Source: Treponema sp. UBA7590 (GTDB taxonomy: Bacteria > Spirochaetota > Spirochaetia > Treponematales > Treponemataceae). Taken from it: a DNA stretch of 9,936 bases. The notes below the pieces were generated by a model. That model made no database searches. It worked only from the letters and a program-made list of their open reading frames with translations, and was not told the origin of the DNA. The stretch covers positions 4,104 to 14,039 of the forward strand of contig DLKK01000063.1 in the NCBI GenBank assembly GCA_002478955.1, written 5' to 3'. Below, in pieces: positions 1-7,680 of the stretch. Position numbers and translations under genes: made by a program. Numbering within the stretch: position 1 is the first letter of the stretch; every line of letters starts with the position of its first letter.

Positions 1-2312
1 TAAAAAGTATAGTATCTTCATTTTCTGAGCCTGACCGGATTTTTAGTTTTCAGTTTTTTGGACGGACTTTTTTTATAAATATTTTGCCGATTTTAATGAC
101 GGCGATTAATATTTTTTCCGGGATTTCATATTCAAAACAGTCGTCATTTCGAGAAAAAATACAAATCTATGGACTTGCTCTTGTATTTCTTTTTCTTTTG
201 TACAACTCACCAAGCGGACTTGTAATTTACTGGATTTTTAATAATTTATTTTCACTTGCAAAGAACACAGTAAAATCATGCAAAAATCCAGGAAAAATCC
301 TTCATATTCTGATTTCAATATTTTCAATTTTCTTGTCTCTGCTTTTCTGGATTTTTAGACCTGATGCGAAATTCTCAAAGAAAATTTTACTGACTCTAGC
401 CGCAGTTTTTGTATGCGCATTGCCATTTCTTTTTAAATTTTCAAAAAAATTAAAAGACAGATTCATTAAAGAGACAGAACCAAAAGAATATTTCCCGCTG
501 TTTTTATTTTCATGCATAGGACTTGCAGTTTTGCTTGGTCTAACGCTTCCATTAAATGTGATTTCTTCCGATGCCGCAGAATTTTCATTCATTGGAAACA
601 CGGAAAGTCCATTTTCATACGTCAAGACTTCAGTATTGCTTTTTACAGGACTTTGTGTTGTCTGGCCACTTTTGCTATACAAAATGTTTGATAAAAATGC
701 GAAAGTTTTTATGACTAAAGCTATGTTCACGCTTTTTGTTTCGGCAGTGTTAAATGCGTTTGTGTTTAAATTTAAATATGGGAATTTGAATGTTCTTTTT
801 AATATTCAAAGCAATATTCTTAGAAAATCACATTACCTTCTAAATATTTTGTCTTTGACAAGTTTTGTTGCCATTGCTCTTATTGCTGCAAAGAAAAAAA
901 ATCAATGCTTTTATGTTTCTGTAATTTTGTTGATCTCTCTTTCTATCATTTCATTGAAAAATGCAATAAAAACAAAAAAAGTCTTCGATGTTTATAAACA
1001 AAACATCTCAAAACAAAATGCAGACAATTTTAACGGTGACATCAAACCGATTTTTCATTTGAGCAAAACAAAAGAAAATGTTGTTGTCTTTTTCTTGGAT
1101 AGAGCCTGTTCTGCTTTTTTCCCGATTTTTCAAGAAGAAATGCCAGAACTTGCTGAAAAATTTAAAGGCTTTACATATTTTCCAAACACAGTTTCCTTTG
1201 GACACGCAACTCTCTATGGCTCACCAGCAATGATGGGCGGATACGACTATACTCCAGAAAATATGAACAACCGTAACGATATTCCATTGCAAGAAAAATA
1301 CAATGAATCGGCACTTGTTATGCCATTAATTTTTTTTGAAAATGGATTTTCTGTCAGTATTTCTGGGCTTCCAGCTACAGATTTCAGGGGAAAAAATGAT
1401 TTCCGAGAATTTGAAAATTATCCAGAAATAAAAACATATGGAATTTTCAAAAAATTTATAAGGAGATATGAAAAAGAAAAAAATCAAAGCTTAAAATTTG
1501 ATGAAATATGCCGAAAAGCTATTTGCAACTTTTCTATATTACAGGTTTTAGCACCAAAAGCAAGATACGATTTTTATGTAATCACAAAAAATAATGACTT
1601 TGAAGACAGTGAATCTTTCTTGAATAGTTTTTCAGAATTATATTTTTTGTGTAATCTCACTGATTTTTCATCAAATGAAAAAGAATTTATTTTTATAGGA
1701 AATGAGGCACCTCATTATGCGGCTTATATTAATACAGATAATTACGATGAACTTTCAACAGAAAAAATTAAAAAAGATAAGATTTCAAAAATTCTGAGTT
1801 CAACCAATGACGAAACAATCATGTATTATCAAGTTTTTGTTGCAACCTTAAAACAAATCGGTCTTTGGATTGACTTAATAAAAGAAAATGGATGTTTTGA
1901 TAATACAAGAATCGTGATTACCTCAGACCACGGACGTGCCCAAAATATAAAATCTGGCTCAGACAGAGAAACAGATTTTTACAACAACGAAATGCTTTAT
2001 TTTAATCCTCTTCTTATGGTGAAAGATTTTAACTCTGACTTAGAAATAAAAGTTGACAATAAGTTTATGACTAATGCTGACACGGTATTTTTAGCTTCAG
2101 ACGGAATCATTCCAGAACTTAAGAATCCATTCCTGAATAAAAAGTTAAAACAAGACAAAAGCAATGGTGTCAATGTTTTTTGGAGTTACAGCAAAGCCAA
2201 TGATAATACTTTAATTTCAATAGAAAAAAGATATACTTTACCATTGAAAGACGGATATAGAATAAAAAACGGACTTTTTGATATTTCCGGATGGGAAAAA
2301 ATAAGCCGTTAA
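1..2312 (+). CDS. YidC/Oxa1-type membrane domain fused to a sulfatase-like (LtaS/EptA-type) domain, 5'-partial
   Basis: The frame is open to the left edge (first full codon at 3), so the real start lies outside; the TTG at 84 is an internal leucine. Seen: the first ~85 codons match the C-terminal hairpin of YidC/Oxa1 insertases (EPDRIFSF, LPILMTAIN, then YNSPSGLVIYWIFNNLFSL). About seven hydrophobic helices follow (roughly residues 72-91, 101-117, 136-157, 183-199, 210-228, 251-268, 275-292, counted from nt 84). A soluble alkaline-phosphatase/sulfatase fold occupies ~330 onward: NVVVFFLDR with metal-ligand Asp at 339 (nt 1098), the segment HATLYGSPAMMGG with candidate nucleophile Thr376 (nt 1209), and TSDHGR with Asp615/His616 (nt 1926). 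Known: related enzymes transfer phosphoglycerol or phosphoethanolamine to envelope lipids or glycans on the outer face of the membrane. Inferred: an envelope-modifying enzyme with an insertase-like anchor. Substrate unknown; insertase activity cannot be judged because the groove residues are upstream. Confidence 0.85.
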   Translation, partial: KSIVSSFSEPDRIFSFQFFGRTFFINILPILMTAINIFSGISYSKQSSFREKIQIYGLALVFLFLLYNSPSGLVIYWIFNNLFSLAKNTVKSCKNPGKILHILISIFSIFLSLLFWIFRPDAKFSKKILLTLAAVFVCALPFLFKFSKKLKDRFIKETEPKEYFPLFLFSCIGLAVLLGLTLPLNVISSDAAEFSFIGNTESPFSYVKTSVLLFTGLCVVWPLLLYKMFDKNAKVFMTKAMFTLFVSAVLNAFVFKFKYGNLNVLFNIQSNILRKSHYLLNILSLTSFVAIALIAAKKKNQCFYVSVILLISLSIISLKNAIKTKKVFDVYKQNISKQNADNFNGDIKPIFHLSKTKENVVVFFLDRACSAFFPIFQEEMPELAEKFKGFTYFPNTVSFGHATLYGSPAMMGGYDYTPENMNNRNDIPLQEKYNESALVMPLIFFENGFSVSISGLPATDFRGKNDFREFENYPEIKTYGIFKKFIRRYEKEKNQSLKFDEICRKAICNFSILQVLAPKARYDFYVITKNNDFEDSESFLNSFSELYFLCNLTDFSSNEKEFIFIGNEAPHYAAYINTDNYDELSTEKIKKDKISKILSSTNDETIMYYQVFVATLKQIGLWIDLIKENGCFDNTRIVITSDHGRAQNIKSGSDRETDFYNNEMLYFNPLLMVKDFNSDLEIKVDNKFMTNADTVFLASDGIIPELKNPFLNKKLKQDKSNGVNVFWSYSKANDNTLISIEKRYTLPLKDGYRIKNGLFDISGWEKISR

Positions 2313-2360
2313 AAAATATTGTTGATTTTATGGTCAGCAAGATTGAAAATAAATAAGTAA

Positions 2361-2401
2361 AAAATCCTGCAGACAACTAAAAATTCCGCAGGATTTTTTT
2401 T
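2361..2401. terminator. Bidirectional intrinsic terminator between convergent genes
   Basis: A perfect 10-bp stem (AAAATCCTGC at 2361-2370 with GCAGGATTTT at 2388-2397) closes a 17-nt loop and runs into nine T residues on the plus strand. Read on the minus strand, the same stem is followed by six T residues. It lies about 50 nt after the stop of the membrane-sulfatase gene and is also downstream of the substrate-binding-protein gene coming the other way, so it can serve both. Confidence 0.8.
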
Positions 2402-2480
2402 TGGGGTTTTAGGGGCGAAGCCCCTAGGTGAGTGGGTAGGCCGCAACGAAGTGCGGACGTAGGGCGAGACTTCGCCCTTC
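2402..2480. repeat. Triple-hairpin palindromic element (candidate dispersed repeat)
   Basis: Three compact hairpins follow each other: TAGGGGC-GAA-GCCCCTA (2410-2426), CCGCA-ACGAAG-TGCGG (2441-2456) and AGGGCGA-GACT-TCGCCCT (2461-2478). The block is clearly more G+C-rich than the DNA around it and has no convincing reading frame. It sits between a terminator and the 3' end of the minus-strand gene. The layout resembles REP-type intergenic elements. Dispersal in the genome is an inference, since only one copy is visible here. Confidence 0.55.
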
Positions 2481-2500
2481 TGGATTTTTTAAGTAAAATT

Positions 2501-3475
2501 TTATTTGCAGCTTTCGCTTAGTTCCTGATGCTTTTTAAGAAGTTCTGTTGTGAGTGTTTCCGGGAAAACTTTGCTGTTTGTAGCCTGGTTTTCCGCATCC
2601 ACAGATTCGCCTTTGTACAGAACAACCGGATAATCCTTTATGATGTCGGCACGTGCATTTTTTATGATACATTCAGCCATTTCCATTGCAAGCGGATTGT
2701 ATTTTTTCTTGTTGATTACGGCTACAGATTCTGTAAGAGAAAAATTTCCTTCAGTCGGATCAACAAAATCAATAGGAAGTCCGGATTTTTTGTCGCGAAC
2801 AGCCTGATGTCTTAGACCAAAACCTGCGGCAACTTCACCGGAACGGATTTTCTTTATCGGACCAGAACCTGAAAGTTCAAGGTGCGGACCTGCGTTCTTA
2901 TAGATTGCCTTTAAGGCTTCTTTTGCACCGTCTTCCCCATATTCTGAGACAAGAGCCTGAACCATAAGCCATGCAGTTGTGCTTCCCATAGGGTCAACAA
3001 CGCTAACAAGATTTTTGTATTCAGGATTTCCTAAATCTTTTATACTTTTCGGGTAAGGAATCTTGTCTTCCTTTAAAAGCTTTGTGTTCACAATCACAGC
3101 GCCTTGAAGGGCAAGCAGCGGAGTATAAAATACAGGATGCTCAACTGTCGAGTCTGCCGCAAAAGTCAAATCCTTGAACATATTGTTCATCTGCTGGGCA
3201 CTTTCAATGTAGAATGAGCTCATTGTAACAAGATCCGCCTCAATGTCTGAACCTTCGGCAAAAAGCTTTCCTCCAAGCTCGCTTGTTCCAAACGACTGGA
3301 AAATATACTTTCCGGCAAATCCGTTTTCATCAAGTGCCTTTTTTACAGAAACAACCGCCTCGTCATCAGCATTTGAATAAATAATAACCTGCTTTTCCGC
3401 CTGATTTTTCTTTGAACAGCCAGAAAACAGCGCAGCGCACGCCAAAAGCGCACCAAAAAGTCTGATTTTTTTCAT
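2501..3475 (-). CDS. ABC transporter substrate-binding lipoprotein, AfuA/FbpA (SBP_bac_6-like) type
   Basis: A 324-aa periplasm-facing lipoprotein. Residues 1-20 form a lipoprotein signal peptide (MKK, a hydrophobic stretch, lipobox LFSGC with acylated Cys20). The mature part starts with QVIIYSNADDEAVVSVKKAL, the usual first strand and helix of iron/phosphate-type binding proteins. DPMGSTTAW (161-169), SGSGPIKKIRSGEVAAGFG (202-220) and EGNFSLTESVAVI (242-254) fit the ligand-binding half of that family. There is no paired-tyrosine iron site as in FbpA; the Ser/Gly-rich loops fit an anionic or phosphorylated ligand better, as in AfuA (inference). The start is supported by AGGAT about 7 nt upstream. 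No permease or ATPase gene lies beside it, and the gene is followed by a terminator, so it is an orphan component here. It is divergent from the pyridoxamine kinase. Ligand not determinable from sequence alone. Confidence 0.88.
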   Translation of the reverse strand: MKKIRLFGALLACAALFSGCSKKNQAEKQVIIYSNADDEAVVSVKKALDENGFAGKYIFQSFGTSELGGKLFAEGSDIEADLVTMSSFYIESAQQMNNMFKDLTFAADSTVEHPVFYTPLLALQGAVIVNTKLLKEDKIPYPKSIKDLGNPEYKNLVSVVDPMGSTTAWLMVQALVSEYGEDGAKEALKAIYKNAGPHLELSGSGPIKKIRSGEVAAGFGLRHQAVRDKKSGLPIDFVDPTEGNFSLTESVAVINKKKYNPLAMEMAECIIKNARADIIKDYPVVLYKGESVDAENQATNSKVFPETLTTELLKKHQELSESCK

Positions 3476-3499
3476 ATCAATATCCTAAAAATTAAGAAT

Positions 3500-3540
3500 A
3501 CTTTTATTATGTCATATATGACCTACAATGAAAACAACAC
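3500..3540 (-). promoter_or_regulatory. Promoter/operator region of the substrate-binding-protein gene with a perfect palindrome
   Basis: GTCATATATGAC at 3511-3522 is a perfect 12-bp palindrome, 36 nt upstream of the minus-strand start codon. Read on the minus strand it is followed directly by ATAATAAAA, an A+T-rich -10-like stretch, and preceded by TTGTAG or TTTCAT as weak -35 candidates. A dimeric repressor bound there would cover the core promoter. The regulator is unknown and the exact -10/-35 pair is uncertain. Confidence 0.4.
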
Positions 3541-3658
3541 AAATCGCGCCGGCAGAAGATTTTTCTGAAATTTTACAAATCTGGCTATATAAAAATTCTT
3601 TCAAAATGATTATATGAATAATATCAGATTTTGTGTATTTTAGAGACATCTTACAGAT

Positions 3659-3662
3659 GAGG
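3659..3662 (+). promoter_or_regulatory. Ribosome binding site of the pyridoxamine kinase gene
   Basis: GAGG ends 7 nt before the ATG at 3670, within GATGAGG. It fixes the start codon, and no better upstream in-frame start with a site is seen. The 194-nt gap upstream (3476-3669) has no gene. It holds the divergent control regions, including A+T-rich -10-like stretches around 3613-3640 that I cannot assign with confidence. Confidence 0.65.
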
Positions 3663-3669
3663 TATTTTT

Positions 3670-4497
3670 ATGGATAAACGTCTTCTTACAATCCAGGATA
3701 TTTCCTGTGTCGGGCAATGTTCTTTGACTGTCGCGCTCCCTGTTATTTCTGCCTGCGGAATTGAAACCGCGGTACTCCCAAGCTCAGTCCTTTCAAACCA
3801 TACAGCATTCAAATCGTGGACTTTCAACGATTTAACGCCAGACATGGAGAATATATTGAATCAATGGAAAAATGAAAACATAGCTTTCAGCGCATTTTAT
3901 ACCGGATATGTCTCTGAAGCTCAAATTCCTATAATCAAGAAAATCATAAAGGAAACCTCCAGAAAAGACGCGCTTGTTATAGTTGATCCGGTAATGGCAG
4001 ACAACGGAAAAATGTATCCGGGTTTTGCAGAGGATTTTCCAAAAAAAATGGCGGAACTATGCAACGGAGCCGATGTGATTCTTCCGAACATTACAGAAGC
4101 ATCTTTTCTTTTGGGAACTGAATATCGCAGTGAAAACTACAAAAAGGATTATATTGAAAATATCTGCGCCGGACTTTTAAAACTTGGCGCAAAAAATGTG
4201 GTTCTTACAGGCGTAAGCTTTGAAGAAGACAAGCTTGGAGCCGCAGTCTGCAACGGAAAATCTGTTGAATATTATTTCACAGAAAAACTTCCGGTACAAA
4301 TGCACGGAACAGGCGATGTTTTTGCCTCGGCGTTTACCGGTTCGCTCTGCAACGGAAAAACTCTGCTTGAATCAGCTAAAATCGCGGCGAACTTTGTTGT
4401 TGAGTCAATAAAAGCAACTCTTGATGACAAAGACCACTGGTACGGCGTAAAATTTGAAAAGGCGATTCCATACCTTGTGAAGGAACTGGAGAAATAA
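3670..4497 (+). CDS. pdxY: Pyridoxamine/pyridoxal kinase (PfkB/ribokinase superfamily)
   Basis: A 275-aa cytoplasmic kinase that phosphorylates pyridoxal/pyridoxamine with ATP in vitamin B6 salvage. Seen: N-terminal TIQDISCVGQCSLTVALP with the ISACGIETAVLP strand, typical of the pyridoxamine-kinase group; FYTGYV (76-81); VIVDPVMADNGKMYPGF (103-119), which holds the phosphate and Mg-site residues Asp106 and Asp111; ILPNITEASFLLG (137-149); and the family anion-hole/catalytic motif HGTGDVFASAF (212-222) with catalytic Asp216. Length is normal for the family and nothing is missing. The gene is preceded by a good ribosome site and divergent from the substrate-binding lipoprotein gene. Its stop codon lies only 7 nt from the stop of convergent hsdR, leaving no room for a separate terminator. 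The symbol is by family similarity; a related pyrimidine or ThiD-like kinase is unlikely given the motif set. Confidence 0.9.
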   Translation: MDKRLLTIQDISCVGQCSLTVALPVISACGIETAVLPSSVLSNHTAFKSWTFNDLTPDMENILNQWKNENIAFSAFYTGYVSEAQIPIIKKIIKETSRKDALVIVDPVMADNGKMYPGFAEDFPKKMAELCNGADVILPNITEASFLLGTEYRSENYKKDYIENICAGLLKLGAKNVVLTGVSFEEDKLGAAVCNGKSVEYYFTEKLPVQMHGTGDVFASAFTGSLCNGKTLLESAKIAANFVVESIKATLDDKDHWYGVKFEKAIPYLVKELEK

Positions 4498-4504
4498 AGA
4501 TTTC

Positions 4505-7500
4505 TTACACACTTCCGCCCACTCCTTTGAACTTTTCCACCAGAGCCGTTATCTTCTGAAAAACAGTGTGTTTTTTTGTCAGATAATTCGGGTTCAGCGG
4601 ACTCATTTTTGGAAGAATCGAATTCAGCTCAGTCCCGTTCTCGCTTGCAAATTCTTTTTTTAATGAAACTGCGATATAGTGCCTTGCCTTTTCCGGGTTC
4701 AGTTTTTCTTCCGCAATCAGTTCGTTCACTTCACGCAGCTGTTCTGCCTGCGCGTATTTAAAGAATGAATCTATAAGTGTCGCTTTGTCGCTTATCTCAT
4801 CAAGGTTTGTCTTGTTTATAAATTCCACGAGCAGACTTTCCTTTGCGCGGTTTCCAATGCTTGACCGGATAAGGCGGCGTGCGTCCTCAACAAGCGTTTC
4901 CTTGTTCTTGTTCTTTTTGTTGTTCTCAAAAATCAGCTCAAGAATGTAGTCAAGATTGATTTCCTGAGATTTCAAAAGGTCAACTTCAAAGACAATATCA
5001 TCCCAGTCGATTGTAAAAGCGTCTTTTTTATCGGATTCTTTCTGATTGCGAAGCCAGTCGCGTATGTCATTGTAAGTTGACTTATAGTTTTGAACCGCAC
5101 GTTCGGAAGGAATTTTCACGCCCTTCATCGCTGCAACAGTTTCATCGCTCAGATAATATTTTGCCTTGAATTCCTCAACGGCTTTTTCATCGTTCTGGTC
5201 AATTCTCTGAAACGCCTTCAGCCCTGCAAACTCATCATAATTCTGCAGGACATTTTCAATACGCAGGTATTCTCCGAACAATCTTGTAAATTCGACTTTC
5301 TGCTTTTCGGTTATGATTTCATCAGGATTCGGGAACTTTTCCTCAAGCTCCTTTACCACCTCAATGTATCCGCGGCAAGTCTCGCCGGTTTCCTTGTCGC
5401 AAAAACCTTCCATATATTCCGAATAGCTTTTTTCAAGGATTATATGATTTGTAGCCCCGAAAAGCTTGATTGCGTCCACCGTCGCCTGCTCCAGATCCCT
5501 GAAAGTAACAATGTTTCCGAATGTTTTTGTGGAATCGAAAATGCGGTTCGTGCGTGAGTAAGCCTGAATCAGGCCGTGGTAGCGCAGGTTCTTGTCAACA
5601 AAAAGCGTGTTGAGGCGCGGCGCGTCAAAACCAGTGAGAAACATTCCGACAACGAGCAGCAAATCAACTTCCTGATTTTTTACGCGGTTTGAAAGGTCCC
5701 TGTAATAATTCTGAAAACTTTTTCCTTCCGTGCTGAAATTTGTCTTGAAAAGATTATTGTAATCGCCAATTGCGGAATCCAGAAATTCCTTTGAGCTTGA
5801 ATCCATTGCGCTTGTCTCAAAACTTTCGTCCTGAATCTCGCCGATTGCGTTCTGCTCCTCGTTCGCCGCAAATGAAAAAATCGTGGCGACTTTCAGCGGC
5901 TTTTCTTTATTCTTCTGCAAATTCTTGAACGACTCGTAATACATTTTTGCGGCTTCAACACTGCTCACTGCGAACATCGCGTTGAATCCGTTCGCGCTTC
6001 CAAAAGTCCTGTGCGTTTTCTGGTTGAATTTCTCAAGAATGTACTGCGTGATTTCCTTTATTCTGTCAGGATGAAGAAGAGCCTCCCTGTTTTCCGACGC
6101 GGAAAGCTTCTTCTCATCCTGCTCAGATTCTATCTCCTTGAATTTCGGACGAACATCATTGTAGTCAACCTTGAATTTTAGGACTTTCTCATCACGGATT
6201 GCGTCTGTAATAATGTAGGAATGAAGCTGCCTGCCAAAAACTGAGGCCGTGGTTTCCGCACCGAGCGCATTTTCCGGGAATATCGGTGTTCCTGTGAATC
6301 CGAACTGGTAATAAAACTTGAACTTCTTTTTAAGATTTTTCTGAGCCTCACCGAACTGAGAGCGGTGGCACTCATCAAAAATAAAGACAACCTGCTTGCG
6401 GTAGATTTCAAGATTATCCTCGCTTTTCATCAGATTGTTGAGTTTCTGGATTGTTGTAACAATGATTTTGTTGTCGTCTTTTTCAATGTTTCGCTTAAGT
6501 CCCGCGGTGCTTTCCGAGCCGTTCACGCTGTCAGGCGAAAAACGCTGGTATTCCTTCATCGTCTGATAATCCAAATCCTTGCGGTCAACAACAAAGAAAA
6601 CCTTGTCAATAAATTCAAGCCGTGTCGCAAGCTGGGCCGCCTTAAAGCTCGTAAGCGTTTTTCCGGAGCCTGTTGTGTGCCAGATGTAGCCCCCGCTTTC
6701 CGTGCAGCTCCAGTTTTTTGCGATATAAGAACTTTTTATTTTCCACAGAAGGCGTTCTGTCGCCGCAATCTGATAAGGCCGCATTACAAGGAGCGTATTT
6801 GTCGTGTCAAAAACCGAATAAGTAAAAAGAACATTGAGCAAAGTGTTTTTCTGAAAGAAAGTCTGCGTAAAATCGGTCAAGTCTTTTATGAGCGAGTTGT
6901 CGGACTTTGCCCAGTTCATTGTAAAGTCAAAGCTGTTCTTGTTCCGTTTTGTCGTGTTCGCAAAATAGCGTGTGTCAGTTCCGTTGGAAATCACAAAAAC
7001 CTGAAGATATTTGTAAAGCGAATGTTCGGAATTGAAGCTTTCCTTGCTGTAGCGGTGAACCTGATTGAACGCCTCGCGGATTGCAACGCCGCGTTTTTTC
7101 AGCTCCACCTGAACCATAGGAATTCCGTTCACAAGAATCGTAACATCGTAGCGGTTCTGATGAGTGCCTGTCTGCTCAAACTGCCGGATTACCTGAACCT
7201 TGTTACGAAGAAGCTTATCCTTGTCTATAAGATAGATGTTCTGAATATGTCCGTCGTCAAAGACAAAATCGCAAATGTAATCGTCGTGAATCTTGCGCGC
7301 CTTGTCGTCCATTGTGTCGCTGGGCTTGTCAAGGTAAGTCTGAACATAGCGTTCCCATTCGCTGTCAAGAAAATGAACGTTGTTCAGCTCCTCAATCTGC
7401 GTGCGTGCATTTGAAAGCAAAGCAGAGGAATTTTTCACGTCCGGAAGATATTCATAGCCAAGATTTTTCAAGCCCTCAACAAGCTCACGTTCCAGATCGA

Positions 7501-7600
7501 ATTCCGACTGGTAGCCGTTCTCGCAGACAATAAGCGGCTTTTCGTATTTGTCCAAAACAATGTAATTCGGAGACTCGGCGATTGTCTTGTATTCTGTCAT
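4505..7600 (-). CDS. hsdR: Type I restriction enzyme, R (motor/endonuclease) subunit
   Basis: A 1031-aa cytoplasmic subunit of the HsdR2M2S complex, close to the size of EcoR124I-type HsdR; it translocates DNA with ATP and cuts unmethylated targets. Seen in order: N-terminal PD-(D/E)xK nuclease (Asp152 in RYDVTILVNG; Glu166 and Lys168 in QVELKKR), a conserved MRPYQ helicase entry (273-277), Walker A TTGSGKT (309-315), motif II DECH (409-412), motif III GFTGTP (434-439), VGMFLTGFDAP (651-661) and motif VI QAYSRTNR (679-686). A long helical C-terminal region of the HsdM/HsdS-docking type follows. All catalytic motifs are intact and there is no frameshift, so it should be active. The start is supported by AAGGAAT upstream. 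It is the last gene of the defence locus, separated from its hsdS by two small bicistrons. Confidence 0.96.
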   Translation of the reverse strand: MTEYKTIAESPNYIVLDKYEKPLIVCENGYQSEFDLERELVEGLKNLGYEYLPDVKNSSALLSNARTQIEELNNVHFLDSEWERYVQTYLDKPSDTMDDKARKIHDDYICDFVFDDGHIQNIYLIDKDKLLRNKVQVIRQFEQTGTHQNRYDVTILVNGIPMVQVELKKRGVAIREAFNQVHRYSKESFNSEHSLYKYLQVFVISNGTDTRYFANTTKRNKNSFDFTMNWAKSDNSLIKDLTDFTQTFFQKNTLLNVLFTYSVFDTTNTLLVMRPYQIAATERLLWKIKSSYIAKNWSCTESGGYIWHTTGSGKTLTSFKAAQLATRLEFIDKVFFVVDRKDLDYQTMKEYQRFSPDSVNGSESTAGLKRNIEKDDNKIIVTTIQKLNNLMKSEDNLEIYRKQVVFIFDECHRSQFGEAQKNLKKKFKFYYQFGFTGTPIFPENALGAETTASVFGRQLHSYIITDAIRDEKVLKFKVDYNDVRPKFKEIESEQDEKKLSASENREALLHPDRIKEITQYILEKFNQKTHRTFGSANGFNAMFAVSSVEAAKMYYESFKNLQKNKEKPLKVATIFSFAANEEQNAIGEIQDESFETSAMDSSSKEFLDSAIGDYNNLFKTNFSTEGKSFQNYYRDLSNRVKNQEVDLLLVVGMFLTGFDAPRLNTLFVDKNLRYHGLIQAYSRTNRIFDSTKTFGNIVTFRDLEQATVDAIKLFGATNHIILEKSYSEYMEGFCDKETGETCRGYIEVVKELEEKFPNPDEIITEKQKVEFTRLFGEYLRIENVLQNYDEFAGLKAFQRIDQNDEKAVEEFKAKYYLSDETVAAMKGVKIPSERAVQNYKSTYNDIRDWLRNQKESDKKDAFTIDWDDIVFEVDLLKSQEINLDYILELIFENNKKNKNKETLVEDARRLIRSSIGNRAKESLLVEFINKTNLDEISDKATLIDSFFKYAQAEQLREVNELIAEEKLNPEKARHYIAVSLKKEFASENGTELNSILPKMSPLNPNYLTKKHTVFQKITALVEKFKGVGGSV

Positions 7601-7627
7601 TTTCGGGATTCCTTAGTTTTTATTTTT

Positions 7628-7672
7628 ATGTAATTATCGAACTTGTTGCATCATCATTATCAAATGTAATTA
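7628..7672 (-). promoter_or_regulatory. Possible hsdR promoter with a 9-nt direct repeat
   Basis: The 80-nt gap between the HEPN stop and hsdR contains, on the minus strand, TTGATA (7658-7663) and GATAAT (7633-7638). They are 19 nt apart, a little wider than ideal. The word ATGTAATTA occurs twice on the plus strand (7628-7636 and 7664-7672), flanking or overlapping these boxes. This would let hsdR be transcribed independently of the upstream cassettes. Assignment is tentative, and no intrinsic terminator for the HEPN operon is seen here. Confidence 0.3.
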
Positions 7673-7680
7673 CTGCAATT

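Noticed and set aside
84..86. TTG as the start codon of the membrane-sulfatase gene
   Set aside because: The frame is open upstream to the window edge and its codons continue the YidC/Oxa1 similarity (EPDRIFSF), so this is an internal leucine.
302..730. Minus-strand open frame inside the membrane-sulfatase gene
   Set aside because: Opposite the membrane-helix region; its protein is low-complexity Ser/Asn/Lys without any motif, and the sense frame is clearly coding.
2170..2376. Minus-strand 68-aa frame crossing the terminator
   Set aside because: It overlaps the 3' end of the real gene and would run through the terminator hairpin; the hydrophobic product is what A+T-rich antisense DNA gives.
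5090..5557. Second open frame opposite hsdR on the plus strand
   Set aside because: Antisense to conserved HsdR C-terminal coding sequence, with no recognisable domain or start signal.
6365..7414. Long open frame on the plus strand opposite hsdR
   Set aside because: It lies wholly antisense to well-supported hsdR motifs, has an implausible Cys/Arg/Val-rich composition and no ribosome site; it is a codon-bias shadow.
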